Shown here: piece after piece, positions 9,741 through 17,741 of the stretch
Position numbering within the stretch: position 1 is the first letter of the stretch
Layout of the letters: each line of letters starts with the position of its first letter
Origin: Humisphaera borealis
Lineage (GTDB): Bacteria; Planctomycetota; Phycisphaerae; Tepidisphaerales; Tepidisphaeraceae
Reading direction: 5' to 3'
Assembly (NCBI RefSeq): GCF_015169395.1
Contig: NZ_CP063458.1
Span: 1,364,001 to 1,428,000 of the forward strand
Length of the DNA: 64,000 nt
Program-made: the position numbers and the translations under genes
The notes under the pieces: model-generated
Told to the model about the DNA's origin: nothing
The model's input: the letters and a program-made list of their open reading frames with translations, nothing else
The model's database searches: none

Positions 9741-11165
9741 ATGAGTGCTCCGAAGAAGCGTCGGATCGGCTCGATACTGCGGTGGCTGATTGCCATTGTG
9801 GGGATCACTTACGTGCTCTGGAACATCCGTTTCCACGACCGCGTACGGGTGATCACTCCCGGCCCTGATTTCCAGGTGTCGGAGGTGCGCGTCTGGAACG
9901 ACGCCGGCGAGAAAGACGCGACGTTCGTCATCGATGCAGACCAGCGCACCGTCCTTCGATCCGACCTTTGGACCCTTCCCGACCGGAAAACCGTTGAAAC
10001 GGCCGACCCGCAACAGTCGGGCAAAACGCGCAAGTGGAAGCTCATCGCGGTGCGTCCGGCGGGTGATCTACCGTCGCCGGCCGTCGAACTGTTGGTGGAG
10101 GACGGCGACAGCAAGCAGCGGCAGATCATCCCCCCCGCCGCCGTTGTGACCAGAGACCCGATTCGCGTCACGTACCCGCTGGTGGAAGTCGGGGTCAGCC
10201 GGATGGTTCGCGAGGCGGACTGGAGCTTCCTGGCCGTCGCGATCCTGCTCATGCCGCTGAGCTATCTCCTGACGAGCTATCGATGGCACGTGCTATTGAA
10301 GTCGCAGCAGATCCGCATCGGCATGGCGCGTACGTTTGTCATCAACATGGTCGGGGCGTTCTACAACAGCTTCATGCCCGGATCGACCGGCGGCGACCTG
10401 GCCAAGGCGTACTACGCGTCGAAGTATTCAGAGCACCGAACCCGCGCGATTCTGACGGTTGTCGTCGATCGCATCATCGGGTTGCTCGCACTCTTCGTTC
10501 TCGGCGGAGTGCTTGCGGCGTTCCAGTGGCATGTGCCCGAATGCCGCAAGGTGGCGATCGCCGCGGGCATTGTCGTCACTGCGACTGCCGCCGGATTACT
10601 GGTGTTCTACACGCCGGCACTGCGTCGCGGCACCGGCCTTGACTGGCTGCTGGGCAAACTGCCCATGCAGAAGCAGGTCGGCCAGGCTGTTCACGCGATG
10701 GAACTCTACGGTAAACAGCCGAGGGTGATCATCTGGGCGTTTCTCTGCAGCTTCCCGGTGCACGTCACCACGATCCTCTCGGCGACGATGAGCGGGCAGG
10801 CATTTCATCTGCCGTTGTCGCCGCTGTACTACTGGGTGATCGTCCCGGTGATCGCACTGGTCGGCGCGATTCCCATCAGCCCTCAGGGCGCCGGGGTGAT
10901 GGAGTTCTTCGCGGTGCAGCTGACTATTCACCGGGGCGTCACCGTGGCCCAGGCGGTCGCACTGGTCATGAGCATTCGCCTGGTCACGATCTTCTGGAAC
11001 GTATTGGCGGGGATCTTCGTGCTCAAAGGCGGATACCACGCGCCGACAGAGGCCGAGCAGCACGAACTGGAAGACGACGGGAAGGAAGCGGACACGGGCA
11101 GCGTTCCAAGGCCTGCTCCTGCGACGAATGACGTGGTCGCTGCCGACAAGGGTAAGCCCACTTAA
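9741..11165 (+). CDS. Lysylphosphatidylglycerol synthase/flippase-like membrane protein (UPF0104)
   Basis: A 474-aa integral membrane protein. One N-terminal helix (about 12-30) precedes an extra-membrane domain of about 120 residues, then at least six helices. The core contains FVINMVGAFYNSFMPGSTGGDLAKAYY and later PISPQGAGVMEFFAVQL, both typical of the lysylphosphatidylglycerol synthase TM region/UPF0104 family. Members with this short form lack the catalytic aminoacyl-transfer domain and probably handle lipids or lipid-linked glycans. The soluble insert between the first two helices is unusual for the family. There is no strong ribosome binding site before the ATG. The C-terminal 30 residues are charged and disordered. 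Confidence 0.75.
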   Translation: MSAPKKRRIGSILRWLIAIVGITYVLWNIRFHDRVRVITPGPDFQVSEVRVWNDAGEKDATFVIDADQRTVLRSDLWTLPDRKTVETADPQQSGKTRKWKLIAVRPAGDLPSPAVELLVEDGDSKQRQIIPPAAVVTRDPIRVTYPLVEVGVSRMVREADWSFLAVAILLMPLSYLLTSYRWHVLLKSQQIRIGMARTFVINMVGAFYNSFMPGSTGGDLAKAYYASKYSEHRTRAILTVVVDRIIGLLALFVLGGVLAAFQWHVPECRKVAIAAGIVVTATAAGLLVFYTPALRRGTGLDWLLGKLPMQKQVGQAVHAMELYGKQPRVIIWAFLCSFPVHVTTILSATMSGQAFHLPLSPLYYWVIVPVIALVGAIPISPQGAGVMEFFAVQLTIHRGVTVAQAVALVMSIRLVTIFWNVLAGIFVLKGGYHAPTEAEQHELEDDGKEADTGSVPRPAPATNDVVAADKGKPT

Positions 11166-11201
11166 CCGCCACTCCCAGCTACCCACTTGCGGGTTCCGTC
11201 C

Positions 11202-11954
11202 CTATCCGTGCTTTGTGAGCATATTGATTGCCGCCCGCATGTCTTTTGGCGGCGGCGCGGTCAAGGTGACCAGCTCTCCGTTCAAATCCGTGAACGCCAG
11301 CGACTCGGCGTGCAAAGGCAGCCGGCTGATGAGTGGTCGTTCGTCGTCGCCCCGTGTCGGCCGGTAGTCGCGCTTGAAACGGCTCAGGAAGAGGCCGTCG
11401 GTGTTCCGGCCGGCGTAGTAGAGGTGGTCGATCGCCAGCGGATGGCCGAGATGGGCCATATGAACGCGGATCTGATGGGTTTTACCCGTCTTGGGGAACA
11501 GCCGAACCAGCGAGAACTGGCGATAGCGTTGCTCGACGCGGAAGAGCGTCCGAGCCGGCCGCCCGCCATGCCGAACGACTGCCATCTTCAGGGCGCTGCC
11601 GGGATGCTCGCCGATCTGGGTCTGGATGTCCCCTTCGTCCTGTTCGACCCGACCGACAACGATCGCGAGGTACTGCTTCTGAATCGTGTTGTTCTGGAAC
11701 TGGTGACAGAAGTGTCGCTGGGCGGCGGTGTTCAAGGCGTACAGCAGAACGCCGGTGGTTTCCTTGTCCAGACGATGGACGACCCGAACGCGCGGGTCGG
11801 CTGAGCCGGTCGAGGGAAGTCCAAGTTGACGCCCCAATGCTTCGAGCACGCTGTCGGTTTCAGCCCGACCGGGAATCACGGCGAGGCCTGCCGGCTTGGA
11901 GACGGCGACCCAGTCGTCGGTGCGGCGGAGAATTTCCAGGGGCGGGGTTCGCAA
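11202..11954 (-). CDS. RluA-family pseudouridine synthase
   Basis: A 250-aa protein with the catalytic signature VVHRLDKETTGVLLYA, whose Asp is the universal nucleophile of RluA-type synthases, preceded by WVAVSKPAGLAVIPG and followed by GRPARTLFRVEQRY and KTGKTHQIRVHMAHLGHPLAIDHLY. It isomerises uridines in rRNA or tRNA; the exact site cannot be told from sequence. There is no N-terminal S4 domain, as in RluA itself. An in-frame TGA lies five codons upstream of the apparent TTG start at 11954, so this rare start codon is the only option for a full-length domain. The 3' end overlaps no neighbour and lies 36 bases from the convergent flippase-like gene. Confidence 0.85.
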   Translation of the reverse strand: MRTPPLEILRRTDDWVAVSKPAGLAVIPGRAETDSVLEALGRQLGLPSTGSADPRVRVVHRLDKETTGVLLYALNTAAQRHFCHQFQNNTIQKQYLAIVVGRVEQDEGDIQTQIGEHPGSALKMAVVRHGGRPARTLFRVEQRYRQFSLVRLFPKTGKTHQIRVHMAHLGHPLAIDHLYYAGRNTDGLFLSRFKRDYRPTRGDDERPLISRLPLHAESLAFTDLNGELVTLTAPPPKDMRAAINMLTKHG

Positions 11955-12095
11955 TGCGGGAGGTTCTGATCACCGTCAAAAGGAAGGCTGGATCGGCATC
12001 GAACCGCGGTGCCTCCACTCCAGAGGCGACCGCGGACCCAGCGTCGATGTAAGTCAAGCTGCGCAGGTCCGCGATCGCCCGGACGCGACGGCGGG

Positions 12096-12953
12096 TTACT
12101 TCCCGCGGAGCGCCTCGGCCTTCTTGTACTGCTCGTCGGCTTCGGCCGTCTTTCCCTGCCCCTTGAGGGCATCACCGTAGATCCGCCGGGCCATGGTCGA
12201 GTCCTCGATCTTGACCACCTCGGCGACCACCGGCAACACCTGATCATACTTCTTCTGTGCCAGCAGGCTCTGGCTGAGGTTGAGCATGGTGCCCGGCTGG
12301 TTCGCCGCAAGGGTCAACGCCATGCGGTAGGCCTGCTCGGCATCGGCGGGATTGCCGCCGGCGTCGAGCGCGACGCCGTAATTGCTCCAGGCGTCGGCTT
12401 CCTTCGGGGCAGCCTCGGTGGCGAGCTTGGTCGCCTTGACTGCTTCGTCGACCTTGCCCTGCGCCAGGCGTACCAGGCCCAGGTTCATGCGGCTGCGCCA
12501 CTCGCGGGAATCGAGCTTGAGCGACTTCTGATAGTTCTCGGCCGCGGGTTCCAATCGGCCGAGCAACTGCTGCGTCACGCCGAGCTTGTAGTAGCTGGTC
12601 GGCCCGTAAGGATCGAGTCGGGCCAGCTCGCGGTACTCGACCATCGCGTCTTCGTAGCGGCCGACATCCTTGTACGCGTCACCCAGGCGCTCGCGTGCCA
12701 TGAGCATCTTGGGGTCGGCGGCGACGGCGGCTTCAAGGTCCTTGATCGCCGCGACGCGGTCGCCGGACTGATAAGCCTGGTCGCCCTTGGCGTAAAGCGC
12801 GCTGGCACCGGCCGCCCTGGTGTTTGGCGCTCCCGACGAACCACCGCCGGAACAGCCAGCTGCTGCGAGCAGGCCCAATGGGATCGCCAGCAGGGTGCGG
12901 TACGGCAGTTTCTGACCCTTGCCACCGGACCGCTTCGACAGATTCATAGACAT
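12096..12953 (-). CDS. TPR-repeat lipoprotein
   Basis: A 285-aa protein starting at ATG 12953, which has GGAAGG eight bases upstream; the frame stays open for 30 more codons but those lack signal-peptide character. The N-terminus is basic, then hydrophobic (LLAIPLGLLAAAGC), with a lipobox Cys at residue 34, so the mature protein is a predicted lipoprotein. At least six tetratricopeptide repeats follow (YAKGDQAYQSGDRVAAIKDLEAAVAADP, YEDAMVEYRELARLDP, YGVALDAGGNPADAEQAYRMAL). TPR proteins act as protein-binding scaffolds; the partner is unknown. The gene is divergent from the glycosyltransferase at 13313. Confidence 0.8.
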   Translation of the reverse strand: MSMNLSKRSGGKGQKLPYRTLLAIPLGLLAAAGCSGGGSSGAPNTRAAGASALYAKGDQAYQSGDRVAAIKDLEAAVAADPKMLMARERLGDAYKDVGRYEDAMVEYRELARLDPYGPTSYYKLGVTQQLLGRLEPAAENYQKSLKLDSREWRSRMNLGLVRLAQGKVDEAVKATKLATEAAPKEADAWSNYGVALDAGGNPADAEQAYRMALTLAANQPGTMLNLSQSLLAQKKYDQVLPVVAEVVKIEDSTMARRIYGDALKGQGKTAEADEQYKKAEALRGK

Positions 12954-13312
12954 AAGGTTGCCTTCCGTTTCCCGTGCGACATTTCCAGGGCGTGTGCTGC
13001 CCTTTTCGCCAATGTTCGCGTTTGCGTACCCGCCGTGCACCATCGACAGACCGACATTCGGCCCGCAACGGGTCTACGCCCGTTCAAGCGGCGCAAACTT
13101 TAGCGATCCGGCACGGCTAGTCACGCCCGCGCGACATCTCATTCGCCGCCGGGCCAAAGATCTCGTTGATTCCGCGCTAAGACACTTCTAGTATCCCGAG
13201 CGTCGATTCTGCGGCAACACCCGCCGACGCGATGGCTGAAGGTGACAGAGGTCTCCGACCGGACCCTGGTCCAGGCCGGCGAGTCAGAGTGCTGTTTTCC
13301 GAAAGGCGCCGC

Positions 13313-14119
13313 GTGAAGCTGCTGATTGCAATTCCTGTTCACAATGAACGCAAGTACGTCGAGAAGGTGTTGCGCAAGGTCCGTTCGTTCCACGACGACA
13401 TCCTGGTGGTTGACGACGGCAGCACGGACGGCACCTCCCAGGTGCTCGGCACGATTGCCCAGGCGGGTGAAATCCACCTCATCCGCCATCGTACCAACCA
13501 GGGTTACGGCCAGAGCCTGATCGACGCCTTTGCCTTTGCCGATCACCAGGGCTACGACTGGGTCATCACCATGGACTGTGATGAGCAGCATGAGCCCCGG
13601 ATGATCCCGGCGTTCAAGACGCTGATCGAATCCGATCGGTACGACCTCATCAGCGGTTCCCGCTACCTTCGCCCGCTATCCACTGACGATCTTCCGCCTC
13701 CCGATCGCCAGTCGATCAACGCCAAGATCACCGCACTATTGAATCGGCTTTTTAACTGGCGTATTACCGATGCGTTCTGTGGCTTCAAGGCCCATCGCGT
13801 TTCGGCGATGAACAAACTTTCGCTGACGGAAACCGGGTACGCGTTCCCGCTGCAATTGTGGCCGCAGGTGTGCGCCGCGGGGCTTCGTCTGACCGAACTG
13901 CCCGTGAGACTGATCTACAACGACGCGACGCGCACCTTCGGTGGCAACCTCGATGACGCCGGCCGCCGACTGCGGCACTATCTCGGCGTATTGTCGGCAG
14001 AGTTGACGGCGCAAGGTGCCTTCGCCGAAGCGGCGGCCGTCGAGACCGACGGTGTCGATGCGAGGGTCGTCAGGACCGACGCCGCCAAGGTGCCGGCCGC
14101 CTGTGGTTGCATCGCGTAG
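13313..14119 (+). CDS. Family 2 glycosyltransferase
   Basis: A 268-aa GT-A fold enzyme. The start GTG 13313 follows AAAGG with a six-base spacer and opens directly into the first strand, VKLLIAIPVHNERKYVEKVL. The nucleotide-binding motif LVVDDGSTDGT and the DxD-like TMDCDEQHEP, about residues 85-92, define GT2. The protein resembles dolichyl-phosphate or polyprenyl-phosphate sugar transferases but lacks C-terminal membrane helices, so it is probably peripheral or soluble. The last 35 residues are Ala/Val-rich and end in CGCIA. The donor and acceptor are unknown. A palindromic repeat lies just downstream. Confidence 0.85.
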   Translation: MKLLIAIPVHNERKYVEKVLRKVRSFHDDILVVDDGSTDGTSQVLGTIAQAGEIHLIRHRTNQGYGQSLIDAFAFADHQGYDWVITMDCDEQHEPRMIPAFKTLIESDRYDLISGSRYLRPLSTDDLPPPDRQSINAKITALLNRLFNWRITDAFCGFKAHRVSAMNKLSLTETGYAFPLQLWPQVCAAGLRLTELPVRLIYNDATRTFGGNLDDAGRRLRHYLGVLSAELTAQGAFAEAAAVETDGVDARVVRTDAAKVPAACGCIA

Positions 14120-14123
14120 AGGA

Positions 14124-14208
14124 TTGCGGGAATCGACACCGTTGTGGTGCAGTCGTCCCGGCTGCATGGCACGCGGGATGCCTGCACCACGAGCGCCGAA
14201 TCCCGCAA
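14124..14208. repeat. Imperfect palindromic repeat downstream of the glycosyltransferase
   Basis: The left arm (14124-14152) begins TTGCGGGAATCG and ends GTGGTGCAG; the right arm (14182-14208) begins CTGCACCAC and ends GATTCCCGCAA-like in complement. The central part (CGTCCCGGCTGCATGGCACGCGGGATG) continues the pairing imperfectly. The unit is different in sequence from the elements at 2506, 4953 and 7404 but has the same nested-hairpin design. Confidence 0.65.
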
Positions 14209-14329
14209 AGTCATTTGGCGACGTTCGAACGCCCGGAACAACCATGTTCGCTGCCGGCTTGCTTCGCATCGGGCGTCGAGCCTCGACTGTAGAGACTCGG
14301 CAGGGCTTTGCCGATAGATTGCCGATTCA

Positions 14330-15886
14330 ATGGACGACCTCGCTTCCCGCTACGACGCCTGGAAGGCACCGCAGAATGACGGTGCCGTCCTGCTGTGGCC
14401 CGAGCCGCGAACGCTGATCGCACAGGCCCGGGAGAATCAACAGAGCCTGGCGCGGGCCGCATCGCCCATTCAGAACACGCCGCTCTCCGAGCTTCGCAGG
14501 CAGCTTCGCCAGTTTCTAGGTATCCAGGACGACAGACAGCTCGCTTTTTTCACCGGACATCAGACGGAACTGCACCACCCGGGCGTCTGGGCGAAGAACG
14601 TACTGATCGACGCGGCTGCGTCCGCCATCGACGGTGTCGCGATGCACGTCGCGGTCGATACCGACGCGCCGAAGCATCTGTCGATTCGGTTCCCGGGGTT
14701 CAATCAACCCTTCACCGACGACCCGGCCGCCGCCTCGGCGGATTGGGCGCAGCTTGTCGCCCCGCCGACACCGGCACATCTGGCTTCGCTTTCCGGCGGG
14801 CTTTCAACCACTAGCGAGCACCTGCCGTTCTCGCTCGGGGTGCAACCGTTCCTGGACTGCTGTCGCCGATTTTCCCTCGACGCCGAGCACCTGCCACAGC
14901 TACTGACGGCGGCGCTGCACGAGTACGACTGGTCGCTGGGTTTGCGTTATTCGGCGTTGCTCGCATCGCCGATCTGGTCGTCTCCGCAGTTTCTGGCTTT
15001 CGCGCATCACCTGCTATGTCACGCCGACCGGTTTGCCGCCGACTACAACGCCGCCCTCAAGTCGTACCGCGAGCGCAACGGGATTCGGACGCCCGGCCGA
15101 CCCATGCCGGAACTGGTGCTCAAGCGTGATGCGACAACCGGGAAAGCCGGCGACGCCGATGGCCACCAGGACGGTGACCGCTGCGAAACCCCCTTCTGGC
15201 GCGACGACCTGCAGCGTGGCCGGCGCGTTCGCGCCTGGGTCGAGCGCGCCGGCGGCCAATGGGCGCTGGTTGTCGGCGAAGACGCCTTCGGACTGGATCC
15301 CGCCCTGCCGGCCGACGAAGCAGCCGACCGCCTGGCGATCTTCCTTCGCCGCCACCAACTACGGCTCGCACCCCGAGCGCTCACGCTGACGATGACGCTA
15401 AGGCTTCTGGTGGCCGATCAGTTCGTCCACGGCATTGGCGGTGGACAGTACGACCAGGTCGCCGACGAGATCATCGCCCGGTTTTTTGCCGTGGATCCCC
15501 CGAGGTTCTGCGTCACTACCGCAACGCTCTACTGGCCGACCGCCGCGGGCCGGCGGCGAACGGATCTCCCGGAACTGCTCCAGGCGTTTCATCGGCTGAA
15601 ACACCAGGTGCTCGGCGATGCCAAGTCGGAACTGGTGTCGGCGATCGTCCGTGCGCCCCGACGCAGCACCGAACGCCAGCAATTGTTCCAGCGAATGCAC
15701 AGCGACCTCGCCGCCGCTTCGGCTGCCTCGGCAGAACTGGCGTCATGGGAGCAGCAGTTGAAAGACGCCTCGGTGCGGGTGATCGAGGAGCGGGCGATCT
15801 TCGATCGAGAGACGTTCTACGCGCTGCAGCCATCCGACCGATTGCATAGCCTCATCGGCACGTACGGCAGGATGATCCGCGGCTGA
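14330..15886 (+). CDS. BshC-like protein of unknown function
   Basis: A 518-aa soluble protein. Near residue 73 is AFFTGHQTELHHPGVWAKN, followed by MHVAVDTDAPKH; this pattern resembles the VxGxQxGLxxGPLYxxxK and later VAGEDHD segments of BshC, the putative cysteine-adding enzyme of bacillithiol synthesis. Near residue 350-375 is LRLLVADQFVHGIGGGQYDQVADEII, which aligns in position with the BshC region around GPGE. The C-terminus is helical and coiled, also BshC-like. Similarity is distant and the Gln-Gln-Ala-Gly core is altered, so catalysis cannot be assumed. It reads in the same direction as idi, which follows after 40 bases and may be cotranscribed. Confidence 0.5.
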   Translation: MDDLASRYDAWKAPQNDGAVLLWPEPRTLIAQARENQQSLARAASPIQNTPLSELRRQLRQFLGIQDDRQLAFFTGHQTELHHPGVWAKNVLIDAAASAIDGVAMHVAVDTDAPKHLSIRFPGFNQPFTDDPAAASADWAQLVAPPTPAHLASLSGGLSTTSEHLPFSLGVQPFLDCCRRFSLDAEHLPQLLTAALHEYDWSLGLRYSALLASPIWSSPQFLAFAHHLLCHADRFAADYNAALKSYRERNGIRTPGRPMPELVLKRDATTGKAGDADGHQDGDRCETPFWRDDLQRGRRVRAWVERAGGQWALVVGEDAFGLDPALPADEAADRLAIFLRRHQLRLAPRALTLTMTLRLLVADQFVHGIGGGQYDQVADEIIARFFAVDPPRFCVTTATLYWPTAAGRRRTDLPELLQAFHRLKHQVLGDAKSELVSAIVRAPRRSTERQQLFQRMHSDLAAASAASAELASWEQQLKDASVRVIEERAIFDRETFYALQPSDRLHSLIGTYGRMIRG

Positions 15887-15926
15887 CGGCGGGAAGTTCT
15901 TAGACGTGCCCCGATGATCGGTTAGG

Positions 15927-16511
15927 ATGTCTCCCCGACGCGTTATGCACGACTCTATTGTTCCCAGCGAGCTTCCCGTTGACACCGACGAGATCGTTCT
16001 CGTTGACGAGTTCGACAGGCCCGTTGGCTATTCCAGCAAGCTGCCGCCTCACCAGGATGGAGGTCGGCTGCACCGCGCGTTTTCGGTTTTCCTCTTCGAT
16101 TCCCAGGGCCGGGTGCTGCTCCAGCAGAGGGCAGCGGAGAAGTATCATTTCGGCGGGCTCTGGACGAACGCCTGCTGCAGCCATCCCCGCCGTGATCAAC
16201 CTGTCGCCGAGGCGGCAAGGGCTCGACTGCGGTACGAGCTGGGCATCGATTTGCCACTGCGACCGCTGTTCAGCTTCATCTATCGTGCCGAAGACCCCGA
16301 AAGCGGTCTGACCGAGCACGAACTCGACCACATCTTCATCGGGGACTTTGACGGAACACCCCAGCCGCGTCGCACCGAGGTCGCCGACTGGGAATGGGCG
16401 GATCCACAGGCGCTGCTTCGCGACATCCTCCGCCGGCCGGGCCGCTACACGCCGTGGTTTCGACTGGTGTTGGATCGCGTTCTGAGCGAGTTCGCCTGTC
16501 GCAGAAAATAG
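15927..16511 (+). CDS. idi: Isopentenyl-diphosphate delta-isomerase, type I
   Basis: A 194-aa Nudix-fold enzyme, slightly longer than E. coli Idi. It carries GRLHRAFSVFLFDSQGRVLLQQRAAEKYHFGGLWTNACCSHPR, whose second Cys of TNACCSHP is the catalytic Cys position, and the acidic TEHELDHIF motif containing the catalytic Glu and metal ligands. It converts isopentenyl diphosphate to dimethylallyl diphosphate in isoprenoid synthesis. It probably shares a transcript with the BshC-like gene 40 bases upstream. An alternative ATG at residue 7 is possible. Type I Idi is dispensable in bacteria with the MEP pathway. Confidence 0.92.
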   Translation: MSPRRVMHDSIVPSELPVDTDEIVLVDEFDRPVGYSSKLPPHQDGGRLHRAFSVFLFDSQGRVLLQQRAAEKYHFGGLWTNACCSHPRRDQPVAEAARARLRYELGIDLPLRPLFSFIYRAEDPESGLTEHELDHIFIGDFDGTPQPRRTEVADWEWADPQALLRDILRRPGRYTPWFRLVLDRVLSEFACRRK

Positions 16512-16717
16512 TTCTGTAAGCTCAGGACGCAGAGCCGCTTACGTACTACCGTAGCATTGATATATCATACCGCCTGCCGGTCTTAGCGCAAATCTAATCA
16601 AATCATGTCATAACCCCAATCGTTCAGAGGGTTCGGTTTCGTCCAATATTGGAGCCGGTCCATTCAGGAGCATCCTGACTGGTCGGTTCGGACGGACTTG
16701 TTCACAGGAGCGTGGTT

Positions 16718-16936
16718 ATGCGACTTCATTTCCGATTTATCGGCGGTCCACAGGACGGAAAGACCTTGCCCGTACCCAGCCCGGTGACCGGGGGAATGGA
16801 AATCTCCGTGCGTCCGGTCGAACCCTACCTGCCCTGCGCCACCTATACCCTCGGCGACGACGGCTTTTTCCGGTTTAGCGCGGTCGATCTGACCGACGCG
16901 ACCGACGATCTGGAGTGCTGCCAGGCTGGCTCCTAG
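16718..16936 (+). CDS. Small IGGPQDGKTL protein, function unknown
   Basis: A 72-residue protein from ATG 16718, with a good AGGAG seven bases upstream. It begins MRLHFRFIGGPQDGKTLPVP and is otherwise a compact beta-rich sequence with YTLGDDGFFRFSAV and a C-terminal Cys pair. It has no signal peptide or helix. Short proteins with an IGGPxDGxxL opening are known to me from planctomycete genomes without a function. It stands alone between idi and the secretin gene; the preceding 200 bases are comparatively AT-rich and may contain its promoter, with a small TCAGGA/TCCTGA hairpin near 16664-16678. Confidence 0.7.
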   Translation: MRLHFRFIGGPQDGKTLPVPSPVTGGMEISVRPVEPYLPCATYTLGDDGFFRFSAVDLTDATDDLECCQAGS

Positions 16937-17741
16937 TACCGCCGGCCGTACGTCCAGCGACGATGGAAGAGAGCAGCTATCTCTGCTCGCCGGTTTCGCT
17001 CCCGTTCTTTGACCAAACCGCTCGGTAACTGAAATGCCCGGAAGTCTGTGATTGGGCGTATACCGCGGGGACGGGATTGCGCTTTGGTCGGAAAACGATT
17101 TTGTTTGCATCGATCAGATCGTTTCCTTACACTCGCTTACGGTCGATGAAGGATCCCTGAGCGTCGGCGACCGCGGAAGTTGCCCCGTTTTTGTGCAGGG
17201 TTTCTCAGTCTCGGCTGGGTGAATGGAAGCGGAGTTCCCGCCTTTTGTCCTTCGGTTTTCGAAGCACAACGCACTAAACGAAATTAGAGGTTTGCCCGGG
17301 TTTGGGTGATGTCGCCTCCGGTTCGATGACGCGACCCCTTGGCGCGGGATCGTTTGGCGGAGAACATGCCGAACCGCGGCGAAACGTCCGGCTGTGAATC
17401 GAGCCGGCGGGTCGTCGCGGTAGAGCGGGATTGAATGTTTCTGGGTTGTTGGTCTTGATTGTTTAAATTTGTTCGTCCAGTTGTTCCACGCATGACGTTC
17501 GTCGAGCATTGTCCGCCGATCGCCGTCTGGCACCGAAAACCGTCTTGCAGCCCTTCGCGGGGTTGGCTGTTCGGTCGCTCGGTCGGGTGTCTGCGAGTCT
17601 GATGTCAACGACGACGCCGACACCTCCGGCATGACGCATCAGGAGGCGGTTGGCGGAGGGAGAACCCGGCTCGGGATGCCCATCGAGTCCGTCGGGTGTG
17701 CGTGGATGAGTTTTAATGGCGCAGCTTCAGGAGGAACCTCC
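16937..17741 (+). other. Long gene-poor region before the secretin gene
   Basis: About 800 bases without a protein I can support. A minus-strand frame of 172 codons covers 17114-17632 but its composition is low in hydrophobics, rich in Arg/Pro/Thr, and it resembles no family. An AT-rich patch near 17455-17475 is a plausible promoter area. The strong AGGAGG at 17729-17734 belongs to the secretin start. Confidence 0.4.

Noticed and set aside
17114-17632. Minus-strand frame of 172 codons upstream of the secretin gene
   Set aside because: Composition is Arg/Pro/Thr-rich with no recognisable motif and no clear ribosome binding site; it may just be leader DNA.
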